The notes: generated by a model not told the origin, from the letters alone. 64,000 nt of DNA from Geoalkalibacter halelectricus (GCF_025263685.1 NZ_CP092109.1:1116001-1180000); one strand, 5' to 3'. Numbered from the stretch's first letter, positions 15,190 through 24,277 are shown. Made by a program: numbers and translations.

Positions 15190-18135
15190 ATGCCCAGGGC
15201 CATATTGAGATCAGGCACGCTGATTGCCGCCATTTCGCTGTTCTTCGGAGTGATTTGGCAGGCCGGCGCCGCGGCAGCCGCTTCGGCTCCGGTCATAACC
15301 TCCATCGGACGGATCAGCGAAGGATTGTCGGTGCCCACCGACCTGGCCCTCGATTCCGCCGGCAATCTCTACGTTGCCGAGCCGCGATCGGAACTGGTGC
15401 TGCGCTTTAATAAGTACGGCGAGCCGGCGGGTAGTTATGGGCCCTTACCGGTGGCGGCGACCTGCGTGGCGGTCAGCCCCGACGGCAAGGTGCTTTACGC
15501 CGGCGGCAAAACCATGGTGTTGCGCATCGATGCTCAGAGCGGCGAACTGCTTGGCTATCTGGGCAGCGGCGGACCCGAAGAGTTCGGCATGGCCTACGCT
15601 CTCGCCGTCGATGCCCAAGGCTACGTCTACGTCGCCGATGGCGAGGCGAAAAACATCAGCGTCTACGCGCCCGGGGGAGGGCTGCACTTTCGTTTCGGCA
15701 CCCCCGGAGTCGGCCCCGGACAGTTCGCCAACATCGCCGCCCTGGGGTTTGATCCGGGCCGCGATGAAATCCACGTCGCCGATAATTTCAGCCAGGGCGC
15801 GAGCATTGATCCCAAGGTTCAAGTTTTCAGCAAGAGCGGCGCGCTGCTGCGCACCCTGCTGGGGAAAAGCGCGTTCGGTTCGCCGGCCCTGACCGCATTT
15901 GGCGGCATGGCCTTCGACGACAAGGGGCGCGGCTACTTCCTCGATTCGCTCAAAGGCGAAATCCGCGTACTGCGTCTGCCTAACACCTATTTGTCTTTCT
16001 ACCGCCAGGTGGGCTACGGCCCCGGCCAGTTGGCCACCCCCCTGACGGCCGTCTACGACGCCGAATATGGGCGCCTGCTGGTGCTGTGCGCCGACGGTCG
16101 CATTGAAATCCTCGGCATTGACGGCGGCACCATGCCGGTGCGCGTCAACAATCCACCCTCGGCACCGGTGCCCATTTCTCCCCTGGGTGGCAGCCAGGTT
16201 GCGACGGCGTTGCCGACCCTGACCTTCACCAATTCCCTGGATCCTGATGACGATATCCTGACTTACACCGTCGAGGTTTATCGTCATGAGGCCCTGGTTG
16301 CGGCCATTTCCGACATCGTCGAGCACGCCGGAGAGTCCACCAGCCTTACCCTGACCGCCGCCCTGGAGGAAAACGCCGGCTACCAATGGCGAGTCCAGGC
16401 CTTTGACGGCGAGGCTCACAGCCCCTGGAGTTCCCAGGAAACCTTCTATGTGAACGCGGTTCAGGAGCCGCCCGGGATTCCCGAGCTGATTCGTCCCCTG
16501 CACGGCGAGTTGATGGAAGGCGAGGGGGTGCTGGAGTGGACGGCGGTGACCGATCCCGATCCCTTCGACCAGGTACACTACTGGCTGGAGATCGCCACGG
16601 AAGCTGATTTCGCCGCGCCGCTCATCAGCATCGCCCTGGAGCAGACGGCCATTTCCCTCAGCGAGATTCCCGATTACGAGGTCCTGGAGCAGGGTGTACT
16701 TTACCGGTGGCGGGTGCGCGGCGTGGACAACCACGGCCTGGCCTCCGACCCCAGCGAAACGGGCGCCTTCACCTACGGCGCCACCATCCTGCGCATCGAA
16801 AGCAGTCTCAGCGGCGCGCGGGTCTATCTGGGCGGCAATCATGCCTACCCGGGGCGCTACGTCGGCGAGACCCCCCTGACCTTGCGGGATATCCCGGACG
16901 GCGACTACGCCCTGGTGGTCCAAATGCCGGGCTTTGAGCCTCACGTGGCGGCCCTGAGCGTCGCGCCGGGTCTCAGCGTTCTCCATGAAGCCGAGCTGGT
17001 GCCTCAACTCCTGCCTGGAAATTTCGTTCTGCGGGCTCTGGCCGCGGATGTTTCACCCGGCGAGGGTACACCATTTCTGGTTGATCTTGACGGTGACGGC
17101 AGGCTGGATCTGCTCATGGGTGATCAGGCCGGGCGCATCCTGTTGCTGCGCGGGATTGACAGCGCGCGGGATTTGCCCGCCTTCGCCCCTGGACAGCCCC
17201 TGGATCTGCCCCTGATCCCCGGCGCGGCGCCCTTCGTGGTCGATTGGAACAACAACGATCTGCCCGATCTGTTGGTCGGCGGGGCCGACGGCAGTGTGGT
17301 GCTGTTTGTCAACCAGGGGCTGGAAGGCGCCTTGCGTTTTGACCAGGGAACTTATCTGGTCGCCGCAACCGGGCCGGTGGATGTGGGGGGAATGGCCGTA
17401 CCCTTCGTCGCCGATCTCAACGGCAATGGCAAAAAGGATTTGCTGGTCGGCGGCGCGGAGGGGCAAGTTTTTGCCTTTTTCAACCAGGGCAGCGACGCGC
17501 AGCCCCAATTGGGTCCGCCCCAGCCGTGGTTCCATCTTGAAGGGGCGCGCAGTCCCTTCCGGGCCGACCTGACCGGTGATGGTTCATGGGAATTGCTGAT
17601 CGCCGTCGACGGAGACATCCGGGCATTCGCCCGCGATGCGCAGGGGCACTGGCAAGAGCTTGAGGAACCGCGCCTGGCGGTGGAGGAAGGCCAGCGGCGC
17701 GGCGGGGTCGGCGTCGGCTTGGAGCGGTTGCCCGAAGTCGCCCTTGGCAAGGGCGGCAAAGGCGTTCAAAAAGGGCGCCGGTCCCTCATCCTGATGCCCG
17801 ACATCTATCGCTTTTTCCTCGCCGACCTCGACGGGCGCGGCGGCAAGGATGTGATTTTTGTCGATGAAAACCATGATCTGCAGTTGCTGCAAAGTCAAGG
17901 GAGCGTGCCGGTGCCGGTTTTCTGGCAGACCCTGGCGGAAAAGGCGGTCCGGATTGCCGCGAGCCTGGATGGCGCAGCCCAAATCAAGGCCCTGGCTCTC
18001 GCCGCTGCCGTGGGGGATAAGCACTTGGCCCAGGCCCTGGCCCTGGCGTCGGAGTTGGCGGTGGAAGCTGCCGACCAGTCGGAAACCGCCGCTGCTGTCA
18101 GTGAGATTAAAGCGGTGCTGCAAAGAGTGGAATAG
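15190..18135 (+). CDS. large secreted NHL / FN3-like / PEGA / FG-GAP repeat protein
   Basis: A 981-residue exported protein. After a signal peptide (SGTLIAAISLFFGVIWQAGA) come NHL-type beta-propeller repeats (about 35-310; PTDLALDSAGNLYVAE, YALAVDAQGYVYVADG). Two fibronectin-III-like modules follow (about 317-425 and 425-532), then a PEGA module (about 533-605; ARVYLGGNHAYPGRYVGETP). FG-GAP/VCBS-like repeats with DxDGDG-type loops (VDLDGDGRLDLL, VADLNGNGKKDLLV) span about 610-900, and the end is Ala-rich and helical. The ATG at 15190 has AGGAGG 6 bases before it; an upstream in-frame ATG has no such site. It is probably a periplasmic or surface scaffold. It heads the sigma-54 operon that also contains a tetraheme cytochrome. 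Confidence 0.88.
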   Translation: MPRAILRSGTLIAAISLFFGVIWQAGAAAAASAPVITSIGRISEGLSVPTDLALDSAGNLYVAEPRSELVLRFNKYGEPAGSYGPLPVAATCVAVSPDGKVLYAGGKTMVLRIDAQSGELLGYLGSGGPEEFGMAYALAVDAQGYVYVADGEAKNISVYAPGGGLHFRFGTPGVGPGQFANIAALGFDPGRDEIHVADNFSQGASIDPKVQVFSKSGALLRTLLGKSAFGSPALTAFGGMAFDDKGRGYFLDSLKGEIRVLRLPNTYLSFYRQVGYGPGQLATPLTAVYDAEYGRLLVLCADGRIEILGIDGGTMPVRVNNPPSAPVPISPLGGSQVATALPTLTFTNSLDPDDDILTYTVEVYRHEALVAAISDIVEHAGESTSLTLTAALEENAGYQWRVQAFDGEAHSPWSSQETFYVNAVQEPPGIPELIRPLHGELMEGEGVLEWTAVTDPDPFDQVHYWLEIATEADFAAPLISIALEQTAISLSEIPDYEVLEQGVLYRWRVRGVDNHGLASDPSETGAFTYGATILRIESSLSGARVYLGGNHAYPGRYVGETPLTLRDIPDGDYALVVQMPGFEPHVAALSVAPGLSVLHEAELVPQLLPGNFVLRALAADVSPGEGTPFLVDLDGDGRLDLLMGDQAGRILLLRGIDSARDLPAFAPGQPLDLPLIPGAAPFVVDWNNNDLPDLLVGGADGSVVLFVNQGLEGALRFDQGTYLVAATGPVDVGGMAVPFVADLNGNGKKDLLVGGAEGQVFAFFNQGSDAQPQLGPPQPWFHLEGARSPFRADLTGDGSWELLIAVDGDIRAFARDAQGHWQELEEPRLAVEEGQRRGGVGVGLERLPEVALGKGGKGVQKGRRSLILMPDIYRFFLADLDGRGGKDVIFVDENHDLQLLQSQGSVPVPVFWQTLAEKAVRIAASLDGAAQIKALALAAAVGDKHLAQALALASELAVEAADQSETAAAVSEIKAVLQRVE

Positions 18136-18213
18136 AAATTGAATAACCAGCCTAGAGGCGATTTGGCGAGAACGGTATTTTGACCTGTTGTTCGACAGGA
18201 GTATCCACGCACC

Positions 18214-18993
18214 ATGGCACGCACAGCACCCCTATTCACCGCGCTTCTCATTCTTTGGGCGACCTGTGCCCTGGCCGCCATGGGGCCGCAGCGCGTGGCC
18301 AATACCGTGCATAATTTTTCCACCAGTTCTGGGTGGTTTTATCAGTCGGACAACGAAGACGAAGTATGTATTTTCTGTCACACTCCGCACGGCGGGTCCC
18401 TTGATGGCCCGCTGTGGAACCGACAATTGCCCGGTGCTCTGGAGTTCACCCACTACACCACGGCTACTCTGGATACGGTGGCCGGCGGTGCCAATCGCCC
18501 CCTGAGCGATGAGTCGCTGCTGTGCATGAGCTGCCACGACGGAGCCATGGCGGTCAACCACGTGCTGCGCCCGAGCAGCCGCACCGGCGAGCAACCAACC
18601 ATGATGGGCGGGCAGACCCACGTTGAAATTGTCTGGCTGGGATTCGCCCTGGGCGGGCGCATCGGTGGCGCCTTCGAAAATGGCTGGCTGACTGAGGAGA
18701 CCCGTAACCTCACCGACGATCACCCCATTTCCTTCAGTTACGACGCGGTACGTACCGCCTATCAGAGCGCGGGCCGCGGCAATCAGTTGCACTCCGCCGC
18801 GGAGGCCGCCGTCGCCGGGGTGCGCTTCTACGGCGCGGGCAATCGGGTCGAATGCGGCTCCTGCCACGATCCCCATGTGAATTACGATTCCACCATTCCC
18901 CGGGATGATCCCACCGCCGACGAAAGATACCGTCCCTTTCTCATCACACCCAACACCGGCAGCGCCCTGTGCCTGGCCTGCCACAACAAATAG
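18214..18993 (+). CDS. secreted tetraheme c-type cytochrome
   Basis: A 259-residue exported cytochrome. A signal peptide (APLFTALLILWATCALA) is followed by four heme sites: CIFCH (52-56), CMSCH (104-108), CGSCH and CLACH near the C-terminus. CIFCHTPHG and CGSCHDPH resemble the paired-CXXCH style of deltaproteobacterial cytochromes. A long heme-free stretch lies between hemes two and three. ACAGGAG lies about 12 bases before the ATG. It is the second gene of the sigma-54 operon, 78 bases after the NHL protein gene, and probably transfers electrons at the outer surface or periplasm. Confidence 0.9.
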   Translation: MARTAPLFTALLILWATCALAAMGPQRVANTVHNFSTSSGWFYQSDNEDEVCIFCHTPHGGSLDGPLWNRQLPGALEFTHYTTATLDTVAGGANRPLSDESLLCMSCHDGAMAVNHVLRPSSRTGEQPTMMGGQTHVEIVWLGFALGGRIGGAFENGWLTEETRNLTDDHPISFSYDAVRTAYQSAGRGNQLHSAAEAAVAGVRFYGAGNRVECGSCHDPHVNYDSTIPRDDPTADERYRPFLITPNTGSALCLACHNK

Positions 18994-19073
18994 GCGCGCC
19001 GCCGGTTGACAGGAACTAGGTCGCTGGGAGATAAAGGAAGTCATACCATTGACTTTTTCCGGCGAGGTTACTC

Positions 19074-19901
19074 ATGACCCTGGTACGTTTTTTCCTTCCC
19101 CTGCTCCTTTTACTTTTCCTACCCCAACAAGTACCGGCTGAAGAGGATACCGGCCAGCTGATCGGACGCATTCAGGTGGAGGGCGTCGAGACCTATCGCG
19201 GCGTCGCTTCCGTCTGGGATGTCGCTGGCGGCAAGGTTCCCGATCCCCGCCGCTACATCGTCATTCCCTCGGCCATGGCGGCCTTGGAGGCGGACGGTTC
19301 CTTCGCGCTGAGGGTCGCGCCCGGCACCTATTATCTTGGTGCCATCGTGCGCTTCACCCCGGGGCCGCCCCTGGGCCCACCGCGCCCCGGCGACCGGGTG
19401 TTCCTCAGCCCCGGAGGAGAGGGTGATTATTTCAAGGTCGAAGTGCGTGCGGGAGAGACAGTGGATGTCGGTACGCGCTCGGGCGGGTGGGAGTATGAAG
19501 GTTTCGCGCCCGAGGCCGATCACGGCATTCGCGGCATCGTGCGCGATACGGCGGGTGAGCCGGTGGCCGATCTGCTGGTGTTCGGCTTTGCCGATCCGAG
19601 CATGTCCCTGCAGCCGGTGGGAGTCTCCGACCGCACCGACGCGCAAGGGCGCTACTTGCTGCGCCTCGATCGACCCCAGCCGGTGTTTCTGCGCGTGCGC
19701 GAATCCTACGGTGGCGGACCTCTCATGGGTGGCGGCTATGTCGGTGTCTACGGCGGTGCCGAGCCGCGCGCGGTGCGGGTTCCCGAGGAGGGCATCGTGG
19801 AAGGCATCGACATCGAAGTGATCCAGCTGCCGCCCGCCGGTACCGAGGAGCGCCGCCCCAGCCGCCCGGAGCAACCCCCGGTGGACCCAGGGAAGCAATG
19901 A
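19074..19901 (+). CDS. secreted carboxypeptidase-regulatory-like (prealbumin-fold) protein
   Basis: A 275-residue exported protein with a signal peptide (LVRFFLPLLLLLFLPQQVPA). Two beta-sandwich modules of the carboxypeptidase regulatory type follow: LIGRIQVEGVETYRGVASV with ADGSFALRVAPGTYYLGAIV, and GIRGIVRDTAGEPVADLLVF with TDAQGRYLLRLDR. The tail is Pro/Glu-rich (ERRPSRPEQPPVDPGKQ). Such modules usually mediate binding or assembly rather than catalysis. It is the last gene before a strong terminator, so it belongs to the same operon as the tetraheme cytochrome. Confidence 0.8.
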   Translation: MTLVRFFLPLLLLLFLPQQVPAEEDTGQLIGRIQVEGVETYRGVASVWDVAGGKVPDPRRYIVIPSAMAALEADGSFALRVAPGTYYLGAIVRFTPGPPLGPPRPGDRVFLSPGGEGDYFKVEVRAGETVDVGTRSGGWEYEGFAPEADHGIRGIVRDTAGEPVADLLVFGFADPSMSLQPVGVSDRTDAQGRYLLRLDRPQPVFLRVRESYGGGPLMGGGYVGVYGGAEPRAVRVPEEGIVEGIDIEVIQLPPAGTEERRPSRPEQPPVDPGKQ

Positions 19902-19955
19902 GGCGACTCTCACGGACGTAGGTCGGCAGGACCTGCTCCTTTGCTGCTTACTTCC

Positions 19956-20001
19956 AGGCCCTTGGCCGCGCTTGCCGCGTCGCCGAGGGCCTGTTTTTTT
20001 T
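19956..20001 (+). terminator. intrinsic terminator of the sigma-54 operon
   Basis: AGGCCCTTGGC (from 19956) pairs with GCCGAGGGCCT (to 19992) and is followed by G and eight T (19994-20001). It closes the plus-strand operon and faces the minus-strand Cys-rich gene whose stop lies at 20003. Confidence 0.9.
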
Positions 20002-20002
20002 C

Positions 20003-20170
20003 TCATTCGGAAGGTTGGGTGTCGGGCTTTTGGTTGAGCCGCTCAAAAAGAGCGACCTGTTCGGCCATGCTCAGCTTCTTGCGGCAGCCGGTCCTTAGAC
20101 AGAGCCGGCAGCGATCATCCGAGCACCACTGGCACATCCGGCAGTCCGGGCAGGGATGTTTCTTGTCCAT
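20003..20170 (-). CDS. 55-residue Cys-rich protein
   Basis: A small protein starting MDKKHPCPDCRMCQWCSDDR, with cysteines at 7, 10, 13, 16, 21, 24 and 29 packed into the first 30 residues. A short charged helix follows (KKLSMAEQVALFERLN). The ATG at 20170 has GAGGTG 4-5 bases before it, and the frame ends with TGA just inside the operon terminator. The CxxCxxC spacing suggests zinc or iron-sulfur binding. I have seen similar short Cys-rich proteins in this bacterial group but know no function. It sits 21 bases downstream of the MOP exporter gene, so it may be the last gene of that operon. Confidence 0.75.
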   Translation of the reverse strand: MDKKHPCPDCRMCQWCSDDRCRLCLRTGCRKKLSMAEQVALFERLNQKPDTQPSE

Positions 20171-20191
20171 GGGGCACCTCGCGGTTAAAGT

Positions 20192-21496
20192 TTAGCGCGC
20201 CGAGTCAACGGCGGCAAACACCTCGGGCAGGCGCGCGCGGCAGCGCAGGTGCATGTAGACCCATTCGAGGAATTCGGCCGAGATGATGAGGAAAATGGCA
20301 ACGGTCACCCCGGGCAGCGGCGGAGTCCACAACAGGATCAGTCCCCAGCAGAGCAGAAGATAAAGGAACTTGTACACAGTGGCGCGACTGAGCAGGCCGG
20401 TTTGATGGTTTTGGGTGAAAATCCCGCGCAGCAGGTTGCAGGCGCCGTGCAGCAACGGAAACAGGGCGCAGCCGGCGAGGGGCAGGGCGATATAGGCGCG
20501 CGTATCGGCGTCCAACCCCATGACCGTGCCGAGAATCGGGCCATTGAGGGGGTAGGCGGTGAGCAGCAGCAGTACGGCCAGAGAGCCTGAAACCCGGCGG
20601 TGAAAGCGCAACAGGGCCGGATAGTCGCCGGCGCGGTGCACCAGGGTCTGGTAGGCCTGTTGCAGGTTGCGCAGCGGCCCGGCGAGCAGGAACAGAAATC
20701 CGCGGATGACGCCGAAGGCTGCCAGGGCCAGGGGGCCGTCGGGCAGGCGGCTGATGATGGCGTTGATCAGCAGCGGAATGGTGTATTGCAGGCTGGAGGA
20801 AAAGGCCAGGGGCAGCGAGAAGCGAAAAATTTCACCCAGACTGTGCTCGCGAACGTCGCCATGGTCGATGTGGCAGCGCCGCGCGAACCAGGCAGCGAAC
20901 AGCGTCTCGACGGCAATGCAGCCGAGCAGGGCGACCGCTGCGAGGCGGGCGCCGGTGAGAAAGGGCGCGCCCAGGGCGAGAAAGGCGAGCAGTGCGCCGA
21001 TGCGAATGCCGGTGGCGGTGGACACCAGGCCGGTGCGCCGGGCCTGAATCACCAGGCCTTGCAGGAGGCCGCGGGCGCCGGTGAGAAACGGCAGGGGCAC
21101 CAGAATCGCCAGCACGGCCCGGACTTCCACCGCGACCTTTTCCTCGACGCCAAGAAACCTGTAGAGCACGAAATCGCCCACGGGCGACCAGGCGAGCAGG
21201 GCCAGCAGCACGGCGACGTAGACGGCCGTGAGCAAGACGAAAATCCAGGTGGCGTGGAGGCTTTTGCGGCCGCGGACCATGGCGATGGTGATCGCCTGAT
21301 TCTGGTAGGAGGGCGCGGCGACGAACATGTGCAGCACCATGGCCACGGAAAAGGCGGCCAGCGAGGTGATGGGATCCTGCTGGCGAGCCAGGGCCGCGTT
21401 GATGAACGAGTGAGAGACGCTCATAAACTGCACGTTGAGCATGAGCGGAAAGAAAAACCAGGAGATTTCCCGCAGGGTCAGGGGTTTGTCGGTCAC
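20192..21496 (-). CDS. polytopic MOP-superfamily (MATE/ANKH-like) transporter
   Basis: A 434-residue inner-membrane protein with about 12 hydrophobic segments. It starts TLREISWFFFPLMLNVQFMS, a pattern typical of MATE/MOP flippases and of the prokaryotic relatives of the ANKH transporter. There are few charged residues inside the membrane segments. The substrate is unknown. Its start overlaps the stop of the phosphoglycolate phosphatase gene by four bases, so the genes are coupled. The match is to general architecture and is weaker than for the other calls. Confidence 0.65.
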   Translation of the reverse strand: MTDKPLTLREISWFFFPLMLNVQFMSVSHSFINAALARQQDPITSLAAFSVAMVLHMFVAAPSYQNQAITIAMVRGRKSLHATWIFVLLTAVYVAVLLALLAWSPVGDFVLYRFLGVEEKVAVEVRAVLAILVPLPFLTGARGLLQGLVIQARRTGLVSTATGIRIGALLAFLALGAPFLTGARLAAVALLGCIAVETLFAAWFARRCHIDHGDVREHSLGEIFRFSLPLAFSSSLQYTIPLLINAIISRLPDGPLALAAFGVIRGFLFLLAGPLRNLQQAYQTLVHRAGDYPALLRFHRRVSGSLAVLLLLTAYPLNGPILGTVMGLDADTRAYIALPLAGCALFPLLHGACNLLRGIFTQNHQTGLLSRATVYKFLYLLLCWGLILLWTPPLPGVTVAIFLIISAEFLEWVYMHLRCRARLPEVFAAVDSAR

Positions 21497-22137
21497 GCCC
21501 GCGCCCCGGGAAACAGGCGCGGGAGATCGTCCGGCAGCTCGGCGCGAAAGTCGGGCGAGAGGCCGGCGTCGTGGCCGTAACCCCAGGCGCAGAAACAGGT
21601 GGCGGTCCCGGCGGCCTGACCGGCGCGCAAATCGGTGTGATGGTCGCCGATCATCACCGAGTTGCGCGGCTCCGCTCCCAGGCGGCGCAGGGCCTCGAGA
21701 ACCGGCAGCGGATCGGGTTTCTTCGCCGCGCAGCTGTCGCCGCCGAGAATCACGGCGAAGCGCTGCGCCAGGCCCAGGCCGCGCAGCAGCTCAAGGCTTA
21801 GCTGGAGCGGTTTGTTGGTGACGACCGCGAGCTGCTGCGGCGCATGGGCGTCCAAAAAGGTTTCGATCCCTGGGTAGGGCCGGGTGTGGTCGAGCAGGCG
21901 GTGGCGGTATAGGGCTAGAAAACGCGCCAAATTCTCCTCGCTGAAGAGGTCCGGCGGCAGGGCGCGCGTCACCAGCATTCGGGCGCCATCGCCGACATAG
22001 GCGCGCACCCTGGTCAGGTCCAGCGGCGGCAGACCCAGTTCTACGCGCAGGGCATTGACGGCGCCGGCCAGGTCGGCCAGGGAATCAACCAGGGTGCCGT
22101 CGAGATCCAGCAAATAGCTGCGCAACGCGACGGCCAT
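21493..22137 (-). CDS. gph: phosphoglycolate phosphatase (HAD family)
   Basis: A 214-residue HAD phosphatase that probably removes phosphate from 2-phosphoglycolate or related small phosphoesters. The catalytic motif LLDLDGTLVDS is near the start, the cap domain spans about 15-85, VVTNKP provides motif II, AAKKPDPLPV motif III, and MIGDHHTDL motif IV. The ATG at 22137 overlaps the stop of the symporter gene by one base, with GGGAG upstream. The frame stays open for another 300 codons upstream, but that part is the out-of-frame shadow of the symporter gene. Related HAD enzymes (PpaX, YjjG type) cannot be excluded. Confidence 0.85.
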   Translation of the reverse strand: MAVALRSYLLDLDGTLVDSLADLAGAVNALRVELGLPPLDLTRVRAYVGDGARMLVTRALPPDLFSEENLARFLALYRHRLLDHTRPYPGIETFLDAHAPQQLAVVTNKPLQLSLELLRGLGLAQRFAVILGGDSCAAKKPDPLPVLEALRRLGAEPRNSVMIGDHHTDLRAGQAAGTATCFCAWGYGHDAGLSPDFRAELPDDLPRLFPGARA

Positions 22138-23519
22138 CAGAACAGACTCCCGACCCAGGCGAACAGTCCCGTCTCGCGCATCTTGAAGAACAACACCAGG
22201 GCGATGGCCGTGGGCGCGATGAAGCGAATGGCGAAATGCCACAGGGGATAAACCCAACCGGAGCCGCCGGCGACCAGCTCTTCCTTCTCCTCGGTGCCGC
22301 TCCAGAACCAGCCTACGTAGATGGAAACCAGCAGGCCACTGATGGGCAGCAGATAGTTGGAGGCGAGCAGGTCGGCGGAATCGAAGAAAGTGCGCTCCCC
22401 GATCAGGTGCCACTCGGCCAGGGAATTGTAGGACAGGGCGGTGGGCAGGCCGACCACGAAGGCCAGGCCGGCGAGAAAGGTGGTGGCGCGCTTGCGTCCC
22501 CAGCCTCGTTCGTCGATGAGATAGGCCACCTGGGCCTCCAGAAGGGAGATGGCGCTGGTGAGGGCGGCGAAGGCGAGGAGTAGAAAAAACACGATGGCCA
22601 GGACAAAGCCGCCGGGAATTCGGGAAAAGACCACCGGAATGGTTTTGAAGATCAGCCCGGGGCCCGCGCCCGGCTCCATGCCCACGGAAAAGACGATGGG
22701 AAAGATGGCCAGGCCCGCCATGATGGCGATCAGCACGTCGAGGCCGACGATGCGCACGCTCGAACCGAGCAGATCCTCGTTGCGGTTGAGATAGGAGCCG
22801 TAGGTGATCATCGCCGCCATGCCCAGGGAGAGGGTGAAAAAGGCATGGCCCATGGCCTCGAGGACCGATCCCGCGGTGAGTTTGTCGAAGTCGGGGCGGA
22901 ACATGAAGGTGATGCCCTCCCAGGCGCCCGGACTGAGCATGCCGTTCATGAACAGCAGTGCCAGCAGTGCCAACAGCACGGGCATCAGGATCTTGCTCCA
23001 GCGCTCGATGCCCTTTTGCACCCCGCCGATGACGATGCCCAGGCACAGAGCGATGAATGCCAGGTGCCAGAGGATCTGGCGCGGCCCGTCTGCGATCAGT
23101 CCATCGAACATGCCCTCGATGGTTTCGGCGGGCAGCCCGCTGAAGCTGCCGCGCAAGGCGCGGAACACGTAGTCGAGGGTCCAGCCCGCCACCACGGAAT
23201 AATAGGACAGGATCAGAAACGCGGCGGTGACGCTGACCCAGCCTGCCGCGACCCAGGGTGAGCGTTTGCCCTGTAGTTGCACGAAAGCGCCCACGGCGTC
23301 GCGGCGCGTGTGGCGGCCGATCATGAATTCGGCCATCATGATGGGCAGGCCGACCAGCAGGATGCAGGCGAGATAGACCAGGACAAAGGCACCGCCGCCG
23401 TTTTCCCCGACCACGTAGGGGAATTTCCAGATGTTGCCGAGGCCGACGGCACTACCGGCGGCGGCGAGGATAAAACCCAGGCGGGTGGCCCACAGGGAGC
23501 GTGGAGCGGTCTGGTTCAT
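22137..23519 (-). CDS. sodium-dependent neurotransmitter:sodium symporter family transporter
   Basis: A 460-residue inner-membrane carrier of the NSS/SNF family, usually importing amino acids with sodium. It has the family signature near the N-terminus (GSAVGLGNIWKFPYVVGENG, with the unwound first helix) and about 11-12 membrane segments in all. Prokaryotic NSS proteins of this length commonly have 11-12 helices. The substrate cannot be read from the sequence. It is followed directly by gph. Confidence 0.92.
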   Translation of the reverse strand: MNQTAPRSLWATRLGFILAAAGSAVGLGNIWKFPYVVGENGGGAFVLVYLACILLVGLPIMMAEFMIGRHTRRDAVGAFVQLQGKRSPWVAAGWVSVTAAFLILSYYSVVAGWTLDYVFRALRGSFSGLPAETIEGMFDGLIADGPRQILWHLAFIALCLGIVIGGVQKGIERWSKILMPVLLALLALLFMNGMLSPGAWEGITFMFRPDFDKLTAGSVLEAMGHAFFTLSLGMAAMITYGSYLNRNEDLLGSSVRIVGLDVLIAIMAGLAIFPIVFSVGMEPGAGPGLIFKTIPVVFSRIPGGFVLAIVFFLLLAFAALTSAISLLEAQVAYLIDERGWGRKRATTFLAGLAFVVGLPTALSYNSLAEWHLIGERTFFDSADLLASNYLLPISGLLVSIYVGWFWSGTEEKEELVAGGSGWVYPLWHFAIRFIAPTAIALVLFFKMRETGLFAWVGSLF

Positions 23520-23559
23520 GTACGTGCCTCGCTGCGATGGTAGGAGAAGCGGAAATTAA

Positions 23560-24246
23560 TCAGGAGCGTGACCCGAAGATCGCGGTGCCGATGCGCACCA
23601 GGGTGGCGCCCTCCTCGATGGCCACGGTGAAATCATGGCTCATGCCCATGGACAGCTCCTCCATGCGCACGCCGGGCAGCGCCAGGGCGGCGATCTCATC
23701 GGCCAGCAGGCGCAGGCGCCGGAAAAAAGGGCGCACTTCCTCGGGGTCGTCGAAATAGGGCGGCAGGGTCATCAGACCGCGCAGGCGTAAGTGCGGCAAG
23801 GCGGCGATGGCGCGCGCCAGGTCGGCGGCCTGATCGGGCGCGATGCCCGACTTGCTGTCCTCGTCACCGAGGTTGACTTGCATCAGTACGGCGAGGGGAT
23901 GTTCGCAGCGCGCCCACTGGCGGTCGATTTCACGGGCCAGGGACAGACGATCGACGCTGTGGATCAGGGTGACACGGTCGCGCAGGTATTTGACCTTGTT
24001 GCTCTGCAGATGGCCGACGAAATGCCATTCCACCGCCTGGCGCACCTCGGGGGACTTGTCGAGAAATTCCTGGACGTAACTCTCGCCGAAAATCCTTTGT
24101 CCCGCCGTGGCGGCTTCGCTGATGGCCGCGGCGGATTTGGTCTTGGAGACGGCAACCAGGCGCACCGCCTCGGGGTCGCGTGCGGCGCGCAGGCAGGCCG
24201 CGGCAATTTCGGCGCGGATCTGTTGCAGGTTTGCGGCAATGTTCAT
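23560..24246 (-). CDS. pyridoxal phosphate homeostasis protein (YggS/PLPBP)
   Basis: A 228-residue cytosolic PLP-binding protein with a single alanine-racemase-like barrel. The PLP lysine is in LVAVSKTKSA (K35), and the family markers FGESYVQEFLDK, EWHFVGHLQSNKVKYL and LSMGMSHDFTVAIEEG are present. YggS-type proteins control free PLP and amino-acid pools rather than catalysing a known reaction. It lies 31 bases before maf in genome coordinates, on the same strand. Confidence 0.93.
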   Translation of the reverse strand: MNIAANLQQIRAEIAAACLRAARDPEAVRLVAVSKTKSAAAISEAATAGQRIFGESYVQEFLDKSPEVRQAVEWHFVGHLQSNKVKYLRDRVTLIHSVDRLSLAREIDRQWARCEHPLAVLMQVNLGDEDSKSGIAPDQAADLARAIAALPHLRLRGLMTLPPYFDDPEEVRPFFRRLRLLADEIAALALPGVRMEELSMGMSHDFTVAIEEGATLVRIGTAIFGSRS

Positions 24247-24277
24247 GATTGGCGTGCTGGATAGGAAGGGCGCCCCC

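Noticed and set aside
22138-23046. N-terminal extension of the gph frame by 300 codons
   Set aside because: The extension runs out of frame through the NSS symporter and is Arg/His/Pro-rich nonsense. The HAD motif begins directly after the ATG at 22137.
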